NCBI GenBank assembly: GCA_017999235.1
Contig: JAGOBN010000016.1
Span: 1-18,409 of the forward strand
Reading direction: 5' to 3'
Source: Anaerolineales bacterium
GTDB lineage: Bacteria > Chloroflexota > Anaerolineae > Anaerolineales > UBA6663
Length of the DNA stretch: 18,409 bases
Shown: positions 8,801-14,163 of the stretch, piece after piece
How the letters are laid out: each line of letters opens with the position of its first letter
Position numbering within the stretch: the first letter of the stretch is position 1
Made by a program: the position numbers and the translations under genes
The notes under the pieces: model-generated
Seen by the model: only the letters and a program-made list of their open reading frames with translations
Database searches by the model: none
Told to the model about the DNA's origin: nothing

Positions 8801-9134
8801 CGAGCTGGTCAAGCTGACCTCGGCCACCAATCCCGAGGGCGTGTGGGACTTCGGCAATGGCAAGACCCAGCCGATGGCCGGCAAGATCCGCGCGACCCAG
8901 GGCATGCGCCCCGGCGTGATCGCGTTCTGCCTGGGCTTCGGCCACTGGGGCAATGGCGCCCAGGACGTGACGATCGACGGCCAGGTGATCCCCGGCGACA
9001 TCCAGCGGGTGGTGGGCGTGCACGGCAACGCCGCCATGCGCACCGACCCGGTGGTGACCAACACCACGCTGTTTGACCCGGTGGGCGGCAGCGCCGTGTT
9101 CTACGATACGCAGGTCAAGCTGGTTAAGGCCTGA
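5817..9134 (+). CDS. ttrA: molybdopterin oxidoreductase catalytic subunit, tetrathionate-reductase-like (TtrA)
   Basis: A 1105-residue periplasmic Mo-bisMGD enzyme. It has a Tat signal SRRDFLK near residue 18, a [4Fe-4S] site at Cys65, Cys68, Cys72 and Cys117, and a likely Mo-ligand cysteine, Cys280, in HGHTTVCQGSLY. Several segments follow my memory of Salmonella TtrA closely: KRAGKRGENKW, HPDFGPKNNQ, WIIANQRYDAKYL, TVKSGLQ, FTSHGK, QYPYPIKA and ADYIFPD. The length is near TtrA (about 1020) and well above ArrA/ArxA (about 800-850). Selenate reductase SrdA has the same gene order, so the substrate (tetrathionate, selenate or an arsenic oxyanion) is inferred. The start is the ATG in the 4-nt overlap with ttrC. 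A Lys-rich charged segment (about 190-225) may be a surface insertion. Confidence 0.85.
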   Translation: MTTSTPVQPADCALSRRDFLKTAAAVAGGAFLGSLPHVQRALAQSGGEAPAYPLADPAGQIYTICQQCNTQCGIKVKLVDGVAVKIDGNPFSPWNLVPHLDYATAVTETASVDAGLCPKGQAGLQTAYDPYRIVKVLKRAGKRGENKWVTIPFDQALQEIVDGGPLFANVPGEENRVVEGLKDLWAVRDPKQMKALADAAKAITAEKDPAKKKELVAKFKTDFAADLDKMIDPDHPDFGPKNNQILYFWGRKKGGRSDIAHRFFGSGLGTTNRHGHTTVCQGSLYFSGKSMSDQWDGSKFTGGAKAYWMGDTASAAFVIFVGASPFEGNYGPTNRVPRITQRLATGEIKFAVIDPRLSKIASKAWKWLPNKPGSEGAIALALIQWIIANQRYDAKYLAAANKAAAAAIKEPTWSNAAWLVKTADGKPGKFLHGSELKLVEKKEEKKDNVTTVTWVTPEGVVFATDPFVVLDADGKPVLFDPNDDKNVVAAGQLLVDATVGEFTVKSGLQILYDSSLKHTIEEWAEIAGLRAADLETLAKEFTSHGKNACVDIHRGVSQHTNGYYNVISWYNLALLIGNFDWRGGQVYASTYDVSGAKAEGPFLFSKADPGALAPFGISLIRHDIKYEDTTLFMDTPEDQRYPAKRNWWPLASDIYEEIMPSVADQYPYPIKAAFMYMGSPVYSLPAGHTWIPILQDVEKLPLYVASDIIVGETSMYADYIFPDVSYLERWEFGGSHPNITFKVQGVRQPAIAPLTGTVNVYGQEMAMQFEALLLGLAEKLGLPDFGPNGLGEGVNFTHPDDLYLRMVMNLAYGEKKELEDAVPDATPEEIDLFIKARAHLPTGVFDAARWQAITGDLWPKVVTVLSRGGRFQAYEKGYPGDGVRAGSFDEPYIVPTGTKFGKLINMYLEKTAGVKHAGTGKSLPGYATYVEPLTGFDGQVIDDSPAGYDLKMITYREISQTKSRTQGNYWLKALLPENFILMNADDVAARGFQDGELVKLTSATNPEGVWDFGNGKTQPMAGKIRATQGMRPGVIAFCLGFGHWGNGAQDVTIDGQVIPGDIQRVVGVHGNAAMRTDPVVTNTTLFDPVGGSAVFYDTQVKLVKA

Positions 9135-9146
9135 CATCGGCGACAC

Positions 9147-9190
9147 CAGTGAGGCGGGGAGGCTCCTGCCCCGGCTAACCCGCCTCACTG
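9147..9190 (+). other. 12-bp intercistronic stem-loop after ttrA
   Basis: CAGTGAGGCGGG (9147-9158) pairs perfectly with CCCGCCTCACTG (9179-9190) around a 20-nt loop. There is no T tract, only CTTTGC, so it is not a classic terminator. It sits between the catalytic subunit and the CMD gene, where it could protect or cut the mRNA, or attenuate it, and so set different levels for the two parts. Confidence 0.7.
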
Positions 9191-9207
9191 CTTTGCAGGA
9201 GATCGCG

Positions 9208-9528
9208 ATGCCCAAACTTCCCAAGTTCTATGTCCGGTTCAAGAAGGACCATCCCCGGGTCTGGAAGGCGTATGAGAAGCTGGGCGCGGCCGCGGCCGAG
9301 GAAGGCCCGCTGGAGGCCAAGACCCGCGAACTGATCAAGCTGGGGATGGCCGCGGCGGCCAAATCTGAGAGCGCGGTCCACTCGCACGCGCACCGGGCAC
9401 TGGAGGCCGGCGCCACCGCGGACGAGATCGAACATGCGGTGCTGCTGTCCGTGACGACGCTTGGCTTCCCGGCCATGATGACGGCGCTTAGTTGGGCGCA
9501 GGCCGCCATCGCCGGCCACGAAGCTTAG
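9208..9528 (+). CDS. AhpD/carboxymuconolactone-decarboxylase-like protein lacking the redox cysteines
   Basis: A 106-residue alpha-helical protein of the CMD/AhpD superfamily. Recognisable elements are LEAKTRELIKLGMAAA, the helix with SHAHRALEAGATADEIEHAV and a terminal AGHEA. Classical members carry E-x-C-x-x-C-x-x-H; here the same place reads ESAVHSHAH (about residues 52-60), so both cysteines are replaced (Ala and Ser) while Glu and His remain. It therefore cannot be a thiol peroxidase of the AhpD type and contains no cysteine at all. The start is the ATG at 9208 with CAGGAG upstream. It lies in the molybdoenzyme operon ahead of tatA; a role in cofactor or stress handling would be a guess. 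Confidence 0.85.
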   Translation: MPKLPKFYVRFKKDHPRVWKAYEKLGAAAAEEGPLEAKTRELIKLGMAAAAKSESAVHSHAHRALEAGATADEIEHAVLLSVTTLGFPAMMTALSWAQAAIAGHEA

Positions 9529-9537
9529 GGGTTAACC

Positions 9538-9708
9538 ATGCCTTTTCGTTTGGGCCTGCCTGAGTTAGCCAGCCTGTTGGGGGTGGTCATCCTGGTCTTC
9601 GGCGTTGGCCGGCTGGGCCGGCTCGGCGCGGAGCTGGGCCAGGCCATCCATCAGTTTCGCGAGCAGGTGAGCAGCGCGGAGGCGCCCACCCCCGGCGACC
9701 GCGACTAA
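9538..9708 (+). CDS. tatA: TatA/E-family Sec-independent translocase subunit
   Basis: A 56-residue protein found by reading the frame from the ATG at 9538. It starts MPFRLGLPEL, continues with a hydrophobic helix rich in Leu/Val, the FGVGRLGRLGAELG hinge and an amphipathic helix GQAIHQFREQV, then a short acidic tail. This is the TatA layout: short TM helix, FG hinge, amphipathic helix. TatA oligomers form the pore that exports folded, RR-signal proteins. Position explains purpose: two RR-signal subunits of the upstream Mo enzyme need Tat export. AGGGG precedes the start by 7 nt. It is short for TatA (usually about 60-90), but the core is complete. Confidence 0.85.
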   Translation: MPFRLGLPELASLLGVVILVFGVGRLGRLGAELGQAIHQFREQVSSAEAPTPGDRD

Positions 9709-9724
9709 CGTTCCCGTTACAACC

Positions 9725-9844
9725 CGTCTCCGAGCCCGCCGGCCGGGTCGCGTGAAAACGCGATGGCCGGCGGGCCGGCCGCTTGATGCGGCCCCGGTCG
9801 ACCTTGGAAACAGGGCGGCCCCCCTGAACGATGGAAAGGAGACG
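9725..9844 (+). promoter_or_regulatory. Moco-riboswitch-like aptamer
   Basis: A compact RNA fold closed by a perfect 7-bp P1: CGTCTCC (9725-9731) with GGAGACG (9838-9844). Inside are a long arm of 10-11 bp (9734-9744 with 9765-9775) capped by a 6-bp GAAA-tetraloop stem (9748-9763); a second hairpin GGCCGC/GCGGCC (9777-9793); and a hairpin CAGGG/CCCTG (9811-9826). ATGGAAAGG (9831-9839) joins the last arm to P1, like the TGGAAAGG before the P1 3' strand in the E. coli moaA Moco RNA as I remember it. The downstream gene is a molybdate transporter, which fits. The class assignment is by eye; the fold and switch logic are clearer than the name. Confidence 0.7.
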
Positions 9845-9862
9845 ACCCAGCCCCAACGGATT

Positions 9863-9896
9863 GGGCCGTCTCCACGCGAGACGGCCCGTTTGTTTT
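9863..9896 (+). terminator. riboswitch expression platform: intrinsic terminator with competing antiterminator
   Basis: GGGCCGTCTC (9863-9872) pairs perfectly with GAGACGGCCC (9878-9887) around a 5-nt loop and is followed by GTTTGTTTT: a strong rho-independent terminator. The same 5' arm can instead pair with GGAGACGACCC (9838-9848; one mismatch), which contains the P1 3' strand. Aptamer P1 and the antiterminator thus exclude each other. Ligand-stabilised P1 would free the arm to terminate, predicting an OFF switch for fmdE and the transporter. Confidence 0.8.
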
Positions 9897-9915
9897 GAAA
9901 GAGAGCGAGGCTCGG

Positions 9916-10551
9916 ATGACCACCTTACCTGAACTCCTAGAAGCTTCGGCCGCCCTGCATCGGCACCTGTGTCCGCGCCAGGTGCTGGGGGTGCGGATGG
10001 GGATGCTCGCCGGCGAGCTGTTGGGGCTGGCGCTGCCGCAGACCGACAAGCGCCTGTATGTGGTGGCCGAGACCGACGGCTGCGCCGTGGACGGGATCTC
10101 GGTGGCCACCAACTGCTGGGTAGGCCGGCGGACGCTGCGCCTGGAAGACTACGGCAAGGTGGCCGCCACGTTCATTGATCGGCAGACCGGCCGGGCCGTG
10201 CGGATCGCGCCGCGACCGGGTTGCCGCGCGCTGGCCCGGGCGTACGCGCCGGAAGCTGCCAACAAGTGGGAGGCGCAGTTGCTGGGTTACCAGCGGATGC
10301 CGGCTGAGGCGCTGCTCTCCGCGCAGGTGGTCCAACTCAAGGTACCCGTGGCGCAGTGGGTCAGCCGGCCAGGCGTCAAGGTGTTGTGCGAGGTGTGCGG
10401 CGAGGAGATCATGAATGAGCGCGAAGTCCGCCAGGAAGGTCAGGTGCTGTGCCGGGCCTGTGCCGGGGAAAGTTACTATTGGCTGATGGCCGAGTTTCCG
10501 GGCCGGGCCGGCCAGCCGTTGGAGTGCCAGGCCGCGCTGGCGGCGGATTGA
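9916..10551 (+). CDS. FmdE-family protein with C-terminal zinc ribbon
   Basis: A 211-residue protein of the formylmethanofuran-dehydrogenase subunit E family. Family marks are HRHLCPRQVLGVRMG at the N-terminus, TDGCAVDGISVATNCWVG in the centre and GKVAATFID following. A CxxC...CxxC zinc ribbon (CEVCGEE, about residue 160, and CRAC) lies near the end. No other formylmethanofuran dehydrogenase gene is here, so it is not part of methanogenic C1 chemistry. FmdE proteins recur near Mo/W enzymes and a cofactor or metal role is suspected in general. Here it is directly behind the riboswitch and 5 nt before a molybdate transporter. The start is the ATG at 9916 with GAGCGAGG upstream; an in-frame TTG at 9895 lies in the terminator T tract and is unlikely. 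Confidence 0.88.
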   Translation: MTTLPELLEASAALHRHLCPRQVLGVRMGMLAGELLGLALPQTDKRLYVVAETDGCAVDGISVATNCWVGRRTLRLEDYGKVAATFIDRQTGRAVRIAPRPGCRALARAYAPEAANKWEAQLLGYQRMPAEALLSAQVVQLKVPVAQWVSRPGVKVLCEVCGEEIMNEREVRQEGQVLCRACAGESYYWLMAEFPGRAGQPLECQAALAAD

Positions 10552-10556
10552 GGGAT

Positions 10557-11693
10557 ATGCCGCGCTGGCGTTTCACGCTGAGCGAATTCTCGGGCGCCCT
10601 GGCGGATCTGGGCGTCCTGTTGCCGTTGACGCTGGCGTTGGTGAGCATGAAAGGCATCCACCTGACTAGCGCGCTGGTGGTCATCGGCCTGGCCTATGGG
10701 CTGAATGCTTTCGCCTATCACTTGCCGGTGCCGGTCCAGCCGCTCAAGTCTTTGGCGGCCACGGCGCTGGCGCTCCAGCTCTCGGCTGGCGTCATCACGG
10801 CCGGTGCCTGGTGGATGGCCGTGATCTGCCTGGGGCTGGCCGTGACCGGTGTGGCGCGCCGGCTGGCGGTGCTGTTTCCGCCCGCGATTGTGCGTGGTAT
10901 TCAACTGGGCCTGGCGGCCCTGCTCCTGCAGTCGGCGTGGGGCTTGATTCAGCCGGGTGAACCGGGCTTGGTGCTGGGCAGCCTAGTGGTTCTCGGGCTT
11001 TGCCTGTGGCTGCGCCCGGACTGGGCGGCTCTGGCGTTGCTCATTTTTGGACTGGGCTGGGTTGGGCTGCCGGGCGGATGGCCGGCGGTGACACTGAAGC
11101 CAGCGTGGCCCGCCCTGGTGTTCCCGGCCGTGGCTGATTTCGGCCCGGCCTTCTGGCTGCTGGCCGTCCCCCAGGTGCCGCTCAGCCTGGCCAACTCCAT
11201 CTATTCCACCGCGGACGCCGCCCGCCAGTATTTTCGGGAGCAGGCCGCGCCGGTCACACCGAAGCGTCTGCTGACGACGATGGGCCTGGCCAATGTGGCC
11301 GCCGCCTTGTGGGGCGGCGTGCCGATCTGTCATGGATCGGGCGGCCTGACCGCGCATTACCGGTTGGGGGCCAGGACCGGCGGCGCCCCGCTGATGCTGG
11401 CCGGGATCTTCCTGGCGGCTGGCCTGTTCGGCGGTGCCGGGTTGCTGCCGTTGGTGCGGTTGATCCCGTTCCCGGTCCTGGGGGTGTTGCTGGTCGTGGT
11501 CGCGCTTCAGCATGGCCGGCTGGCGCTCGATCTGCGCGGCTCGGCTGAATGGCTGCCGGCGTTGACCGTGGCTGTCACGGCTTGGTTGACGCGCAACCTG
11601 GCGATTGGGTATGCGGCTGGCCTGTTGGTGCACCTGGCGCTCCCGATGCTAGGCCATTTGAGACGGATACGCTGGGCTTCCCAAAGCCTGTAG
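10557..11693 (+). CDS. MOT1-family molybdate transporter
   Basis: A 378-residue polytopic permease related to SulP sulfate carriers and to plant/algal MOT1 molybdate transporters. Diagnostic stretches are FSGALADLGVLLPLTLAL at the N-terminus, LPVPVQPLKSLAATAL in the second helix region, VPQVPLSLANSIYST, and PICHGSGGLTAHYRLGARTG, the most conserved MOT1 signature. About 10 hydrophobic helices fill the rest. It should import molybdate for the Mo enzyme encoded upstream. GAGG overlaps the end of the FmdE gene, whose stop is 5 nt before the ATG, so the two form one unit under the riboswitch. Tungstate or sulfate transport is the main alternative. Confidence 0.88.
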   Translation: MPRWRFTLSEFSGALADLGVLLPLTLALVSMKGIHLTSALVVIGLAYGLNAFAYHLPVPVQPLKSLAATALALQLSAGVITAGAWWMAVICLGLAVTGVARRLAVLFPPAIVRGIQLGLAALLLQSAWGLIQPGEPGLVLGSLVVLGLCLWLRPDWAALALLIFGLGWVGLPGGWPAVTLKPAWPALVFPAVADFGPAFWLLAVPQVPLSLANSIYSTADAARQYFREQAAPVTPKRLLTTMGLANVAAALWGGVPICHGSGGLTAHYRLGARTGGAPLMLAGIFLAAGLFGGAGLLPLVRLIPFPVLGVLLVVVALQHGRLALDLRGSAEWLPALTVAVTAWLTRNLAIGYAAGLLVHLALPMLGHLRRIRWASQSL

Positions 11694-11701
11694 CCACAAA
11701 A

Positions 11702-11738
11702 GCGGGGCGACCGAGTCAATCGGCCGCCCCACTTTTTT
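11702..11738. terminator. bidirectional terminator between convergent operons
   Basis: GGGGCG-A-CCGA (11704-11714) pairs with TCGG-C-CGCCCC (11720-11730) around a 5-nt loop. It is followed on the plus strand by ACTTTTTT, and on the minus strand by GCTTTTG. It closes the MOT1 operon and probably also arsM, which ends at 11763 on the opposite strand. Confidence 0.88.
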
Positions 11739-11762
11739 CTTCGTGCGCCTTACCCTAAAACC

Positions 11763-12518
11763 TCAGTTGATCACCACCGTGCCCGGCTTGTGGGCCGTGA
11801 TGATGGCCGAGTACGGCTCGTTGATCGGCGCGGCCTGCCCGCTCTTCGCCTGGACTTGGACGTCCACCAGGCCGGCCTGCTCCAGGCCTTGGGCGTACTC
11901 GCGCCAGTCGATGGCGCCGGCCAGGCACTCGCTCCACGCCTCCGGATTATCGCGCAGTGCGGCCGGCATCGCGCCGTCGATAACGATGTCCGACACGGCC
12001 ACGCGCCCGCCCGGTTTGAGCACGCGCGCGATCTCGCGGAAGACCTGGGGCTTGTCGGGCGACAGATTGATGACGCAGTTGGAGATAACGGCGTCCACCG
12101 TGCCGTCCGCCACTGGCAGGCTTTCCAGATAGCCCTGGCGGAATTCGACATTGGTGACGTTGAGCCGGGCCGCCGCCGCCTGGGCGCGTTCCAGCATCTC
12201 GGGCGTCATATCCACGCCCAGGACGTGCCCGGTCGGGCCGACGCGCTGGGCGGCCAGGAAGCAATCCAGACCGCCGCCCGAGCCCAGATCCAGCACGGTC
12301 TCGCCGGGTTGGAACGCGGCCACGTCAATGGGGTTGCCGCATCCCAGGGTGAAGTTGGTGATGTCGGCGGGCAGGCCTTCAAGCAGCTGCGGCGAGTAGA
12401 ACTGGGGCTCGCAGCACGCCGCGTCGCTGCTGGTCGAGCAGCAGCTGGAACCGGCACGGGCATGGCCGGCGTAATGCTCACGGACGGCGGCGTGAACGGG
12501 GGTGGCTTCAGTGGACAT
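11763..12518 (-). CDS. arsM: arsenite S-adenosylmethionine methyltransferase
   Basis: A 251-residue Rossmann methyltransferase that turns As(III) into methylated, partly volatile species in the cytoplasm. SAM motif I is VLDLGSGGGLDCFL (75-88), with GVDMTPEML following. The three arsenite-binding cysteines of ArsM are all present: Cys86 (GLDCF), Cys148 (SNCVINLSPDK) and Cys198 (SECLAGAI). The N-terminus has two CC pairs (26-27, 35-36) that could pre-bind As. The start is the ATG at 12518, with AAGGAG 8 nt upstream; a frame opening at 12581 lacks such support. It lies downstream of an arsR on the same strand, with a likely terminator in the gap. Confidence 0.95.
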   Translation of the reverse strand: MSTEATPVHAAVREHYAGHARAGSSCCSTSSDAACCEPQFYSPQLLEGLPADITNFTLGCGNPIDVAAFQPGETVLDLGSGGGLDCFLAAQRVGPTGHVLGVDMTPEMLERAQAAAARLNVTNVEFRQGYLESLPVADGTVDAVISNCVINLSPDKPQVFREIARVLKPGGRVAVSDIVIDGAMPAALRDNPEAWSECLAGAIDWREYAQGLEQAGLVDVQVQAKSGQAAPINEPYSAIITAHKPGTVVIN

Positions 12519-12560
12519 ACGAAAGTCTCCTTGTATAGATCGCGGTCGATGTTTGTGCCT

Positions 12561-12604
12561 AAAAAAAGGGCCGCACTGCACCTTGGCCAGGGGCGCGGGC
12601 GGCC
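12561..12604 (-). terminator. terminator-like hairpin between arsR and arsM
   Basis: On the minus strand GGCCGC (12599-12604) pairs with GCGGCC (12569-12574). An inner imperfect stem shortens the loop, and seven T follow (the A run at 12561-12567). This would reduce read-through from arsR into arsM, so arsM may depend on leak or on its own weak promoter (TATACA at 12533-12538, no good -35). Confidence 0.6.
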
Positions 12605-12609
12605 GCCTC

Positions 12610-12936
12610 TCAACGGATTAGGATGTCTTTGACGGCGACGGTGGCTTGGCTCTCCGGCGCAAAGGTCTGCATCAGCTGACCGCAGCACACCGCCATCCGC
12701 TGCTGGTTGAGCATATAGAAGGTTTGCCGTCCATCCGGGCGGATCGTCACCAGGCCGGCGTCCCGCAGGACCGCCAGATGATGGGAGACCGTCGGCTGGG
12801 AGACTCCCGTGTGCTCGACGATCTCAGTCACCGAGCGCCAATCACAGCAGCAGAACTGCATGATGCTTTGGCGGGTGTCATCGGCGATGGCTTTGGCGAA
12901 TTCGATTGGGCTCAACTCATTCATATCGACGCTCAT
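12610..12936 (-). CDS. arsR: ArsR-family arsenic repressor
   Basis: A 108-residue winged-helix regulator. The helix-turn-helix is SVTEIVEHTGVSQPTVSHHLAVLRDAGLV (35-63, read in parts), followed by the beta wing IRPDGRQTFYML. Cysteines form two clusters: CCC at 29-31 just before the DNA-reading helices and CC at 84-85 near the C-terminus; either or both may bind As(III). The layout differs from classic ELCVCDL ArsR and from the first ArsR of this window. The start at 12936 gives an almost leaderless mRNA from the promoter described here; an internal ATG at 12924 is an alternative. It is expected to control itself and arsM. Confidence 0.92.
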   Translation of the reverse strand: MSVDMNELSPIEFAKAIADDTRQSIMQFCCCDWRSVTEIVEHTGVSQPTVSHHLAVLRDAGLVTIRPDGRQTFYMLNQQRMAVCCGQLMQTFAPESQATVAVKDILIR

Positions 12937-12973
12937 CTATAATGAATTATATAGACGATGATCTATTTGTCAA
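12937..12973 (-). promoter_or_regulatory. consensus sigma70-like promoter with embedded ArsR dyad
   Basis: On the minus strand TTGACA (12973-12968) and TATAAT (12951-12946), both perfect hexamers, are 16 bp apart. The arsR ATG begins 10 nt after the -10, so the mRNA would carry little or no leader. The dyad CTATA-N8-TATAG (12937-12954) overlaps the -10 and the start region, ideal for repression. The -35 overlaps the stop codon of the upstream arsC. Confidence 0.8.
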
Positions 12974-13395
12974 GTCTGAGTTTGGGCTCGCAGAGCAGCT
13001 TCAATCTGTTCGCGGATGTCGTCCCGCACCTGGCGAAAGACATCCATGATCTCGTCGTCCGAGCCCGTGGCCTTGGCCGGGTCCGGGAAGCTGATGTGCT
13101 GGCGTCGGCCTTGGCCCAACCACACCGGGCAATCCTCCGCTGCCGAATCGCAGACCGTGATCACGATGTCGAAGGCCTGGCCCCGGAACTCGTCCACAGA
13201 TTTGGAACGGCCGGTGAACGTGATCCCGATCTCACCCAGCGCCCGTAAGGCGTTGGCATGCACATAGCCGGCCGGCCGCGTGCCGGCGCTGGCGGCCTCC
13301 CAGGTCTCGCCCAGGTCGTGATTGATCAGGGCCTCGGCCAGCTGCGAGCGGCACGAGTTGCCCGTGCATAGGAACAGGACGCGCAGTTTATCCAT
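12970..13395 (-). CDS. arsC: arsenate reductase, thioredoxin-coupled low-Mr phosphatase type
   Basis: A 141-residue cytoplasmic enzyme that reduces arsenate to arsenite. The P-loop LCTGNSCRSQ carries nucleophile Cys10. The CDSAAEDCP segment gives Cys82 and Cys89, the same numbering as the three catalytic cysteines of S. aureus pI258 ArsC, so the full Cys10-Cys82-Cys89 relay is intact. The FPDPAKATG loop with the catalytic Asp is present. The gene is 8 nt downstream of the ArsR::ArsC fusion, in the same operon. The arsenite formed would go to ArsM or to an exporter not seen in this window. Confidence 0.95.
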   Translation of the reverse strand: MDKLRVLFLCTGNSCRSQLAEALINHDLGETWEAASAGTRPAGYVHANALRALGEIGITFTGRSKSVDEFRGQAFDIVITVCDSAAEDCPVWLGQGRRQHISFPDPAKATGSDDEIMDVFRQVRDDIREQIEAALRAQTQT

Positions 13396-13403
13396 GGGGC
13401 TCC

Positions 13404-14138
13404 TTAGTTTTGATGGGCGCTGACGGGAAAGGTGGTCAACAGGAATTCGATCCGGGCCGTCAGTTGCTGTGCGGTGTCACGGAACGCGGCGAGTTGGCGT
13501 TTGGCGCCAGTCACCTCGGCCGGGTCGGGCAGGCTCCAGTGGCTGGTCTCGGGTTTGCCCGGGAATGTCGGACAGACTTCCCGCACCCGATCGCAGACTG
13601 TGATGACGCGGTCGAAACGCTGGCCCGCGAACTCATTCAGTTGCTTGGAGCGCTGGGCGCGGATATCCAGGCCGCGTTCATCCATCACCTGGATGGCGAG
13701 CGGGTGGATCGCCCGGGTTTCGCTGCCGGCGCTGTCGGCTCGCACGCGGCCGGCGCTCATCTGACGCAGCAGGGCTTCGGCCATCTGGGAGCGGGCGCTG
13801 TTGTGTGTACAAAGGAAGAGCACGCGCGCCGGCGCGAGTTCGGCCGGCTGAGTGGTCGGGTTGAGATGCAGGGCCATGCCGCCGGCGGCGTACAGCGCGT
13901 GCAGTCGGGTCGTGTCCAGGTGGTAGTACAGGTCGCGGCTGTCCGCGGACGAGCGCCGGCCGTGGATCACTTGAGCCTGCTGGAGCTTCTTCAAATGGTA
14001 GGACACCAGATTGGGCGTCTCACCAACCTGGGCCACCAGTTCGCCGGCGCGGTAATCACTCCGCGTGAGGGCGGCGACCAGGCCCCAGCGGATGGGGTGG
14101 GCAAGCAGGTCAAAGATGGGCGGGACGGACTCGGGCAT
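13404..14138 (-). CDS. ArsR::ArsC fusion: winged-helix domain joined to a low-Mr phosphatase-type arsenate reductase
   Basis: A 244-residue two-domain protein. Residues 1-90 are an ArsR-type winged helix (LLAHPIRWGLVAALTRSD, LVSYHLKKLQQAQVIHG). Residues 104-244 are an ArsC/LMW-phosphatase domain with P-loop LCTHNSARSQ (Cys110), CDRVREVCP (Cys182, Cys189) and a LPDPAEVTG loop. All three reductase cysteines exist, but the P-loop lacks the second Cys seen in its neighbour (Ala instead). The ArsR part has no cysteine at all, so metal sensing must be absent or done elsewhere. The ATG at 14138 is preferred over an in-frame TTG at 14168, which falls in the operator. Fusions of this kind are known in a few bacteria. 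Confidence 0.9.
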   Translation of the reverse strand: MPESVPPIFDLLAHPIRWGLVAALTRSDYRAGELVAQVGETPNLVSYHLKKLQQAQVIHGRRSSADSRDLYYHLDTTRLHALYAAGGMALHLNPTTQPAELAPARVLFLCTHNSARSQMAEALLRQMSAGRVRADSAGSETRAIHPLAIQVMDERGLDIRAQRSKQLNEFAGQRFDRVITVCDRVREVCPTFPGKPETSHWSLPDPAEVTGAKRQLAAFRDTAQQLTARIEFLLTTFPVSAHQN

Positions 14139-14163
14139 GGCGGGTGATCCGGCTGGAATACAT

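Noticed and set aside
5817..9134. calling the catalytic subunit an arsenate reductase ArrA because of the ars genes
   Set aside because: Length and many local motifs fit TtrA better, and the ars genes are about 3 kb away in a separate minus-strand cluster.
6954..9224. 756-residue open frame on the minus strand opposite ttrA
   Set aside because: Composition is His/Gly/Val/Arg-rich as expected for the antisense of a GC-rich gene, with no domain or RBS. The plus-strand gene has clear motifs throughout.
11790..12632. 280-residue plus-strand frame opposite arsM
   Set aside because: Antisense shadow; arsM cysteines and SAM motif are unambiguous on the other strand.
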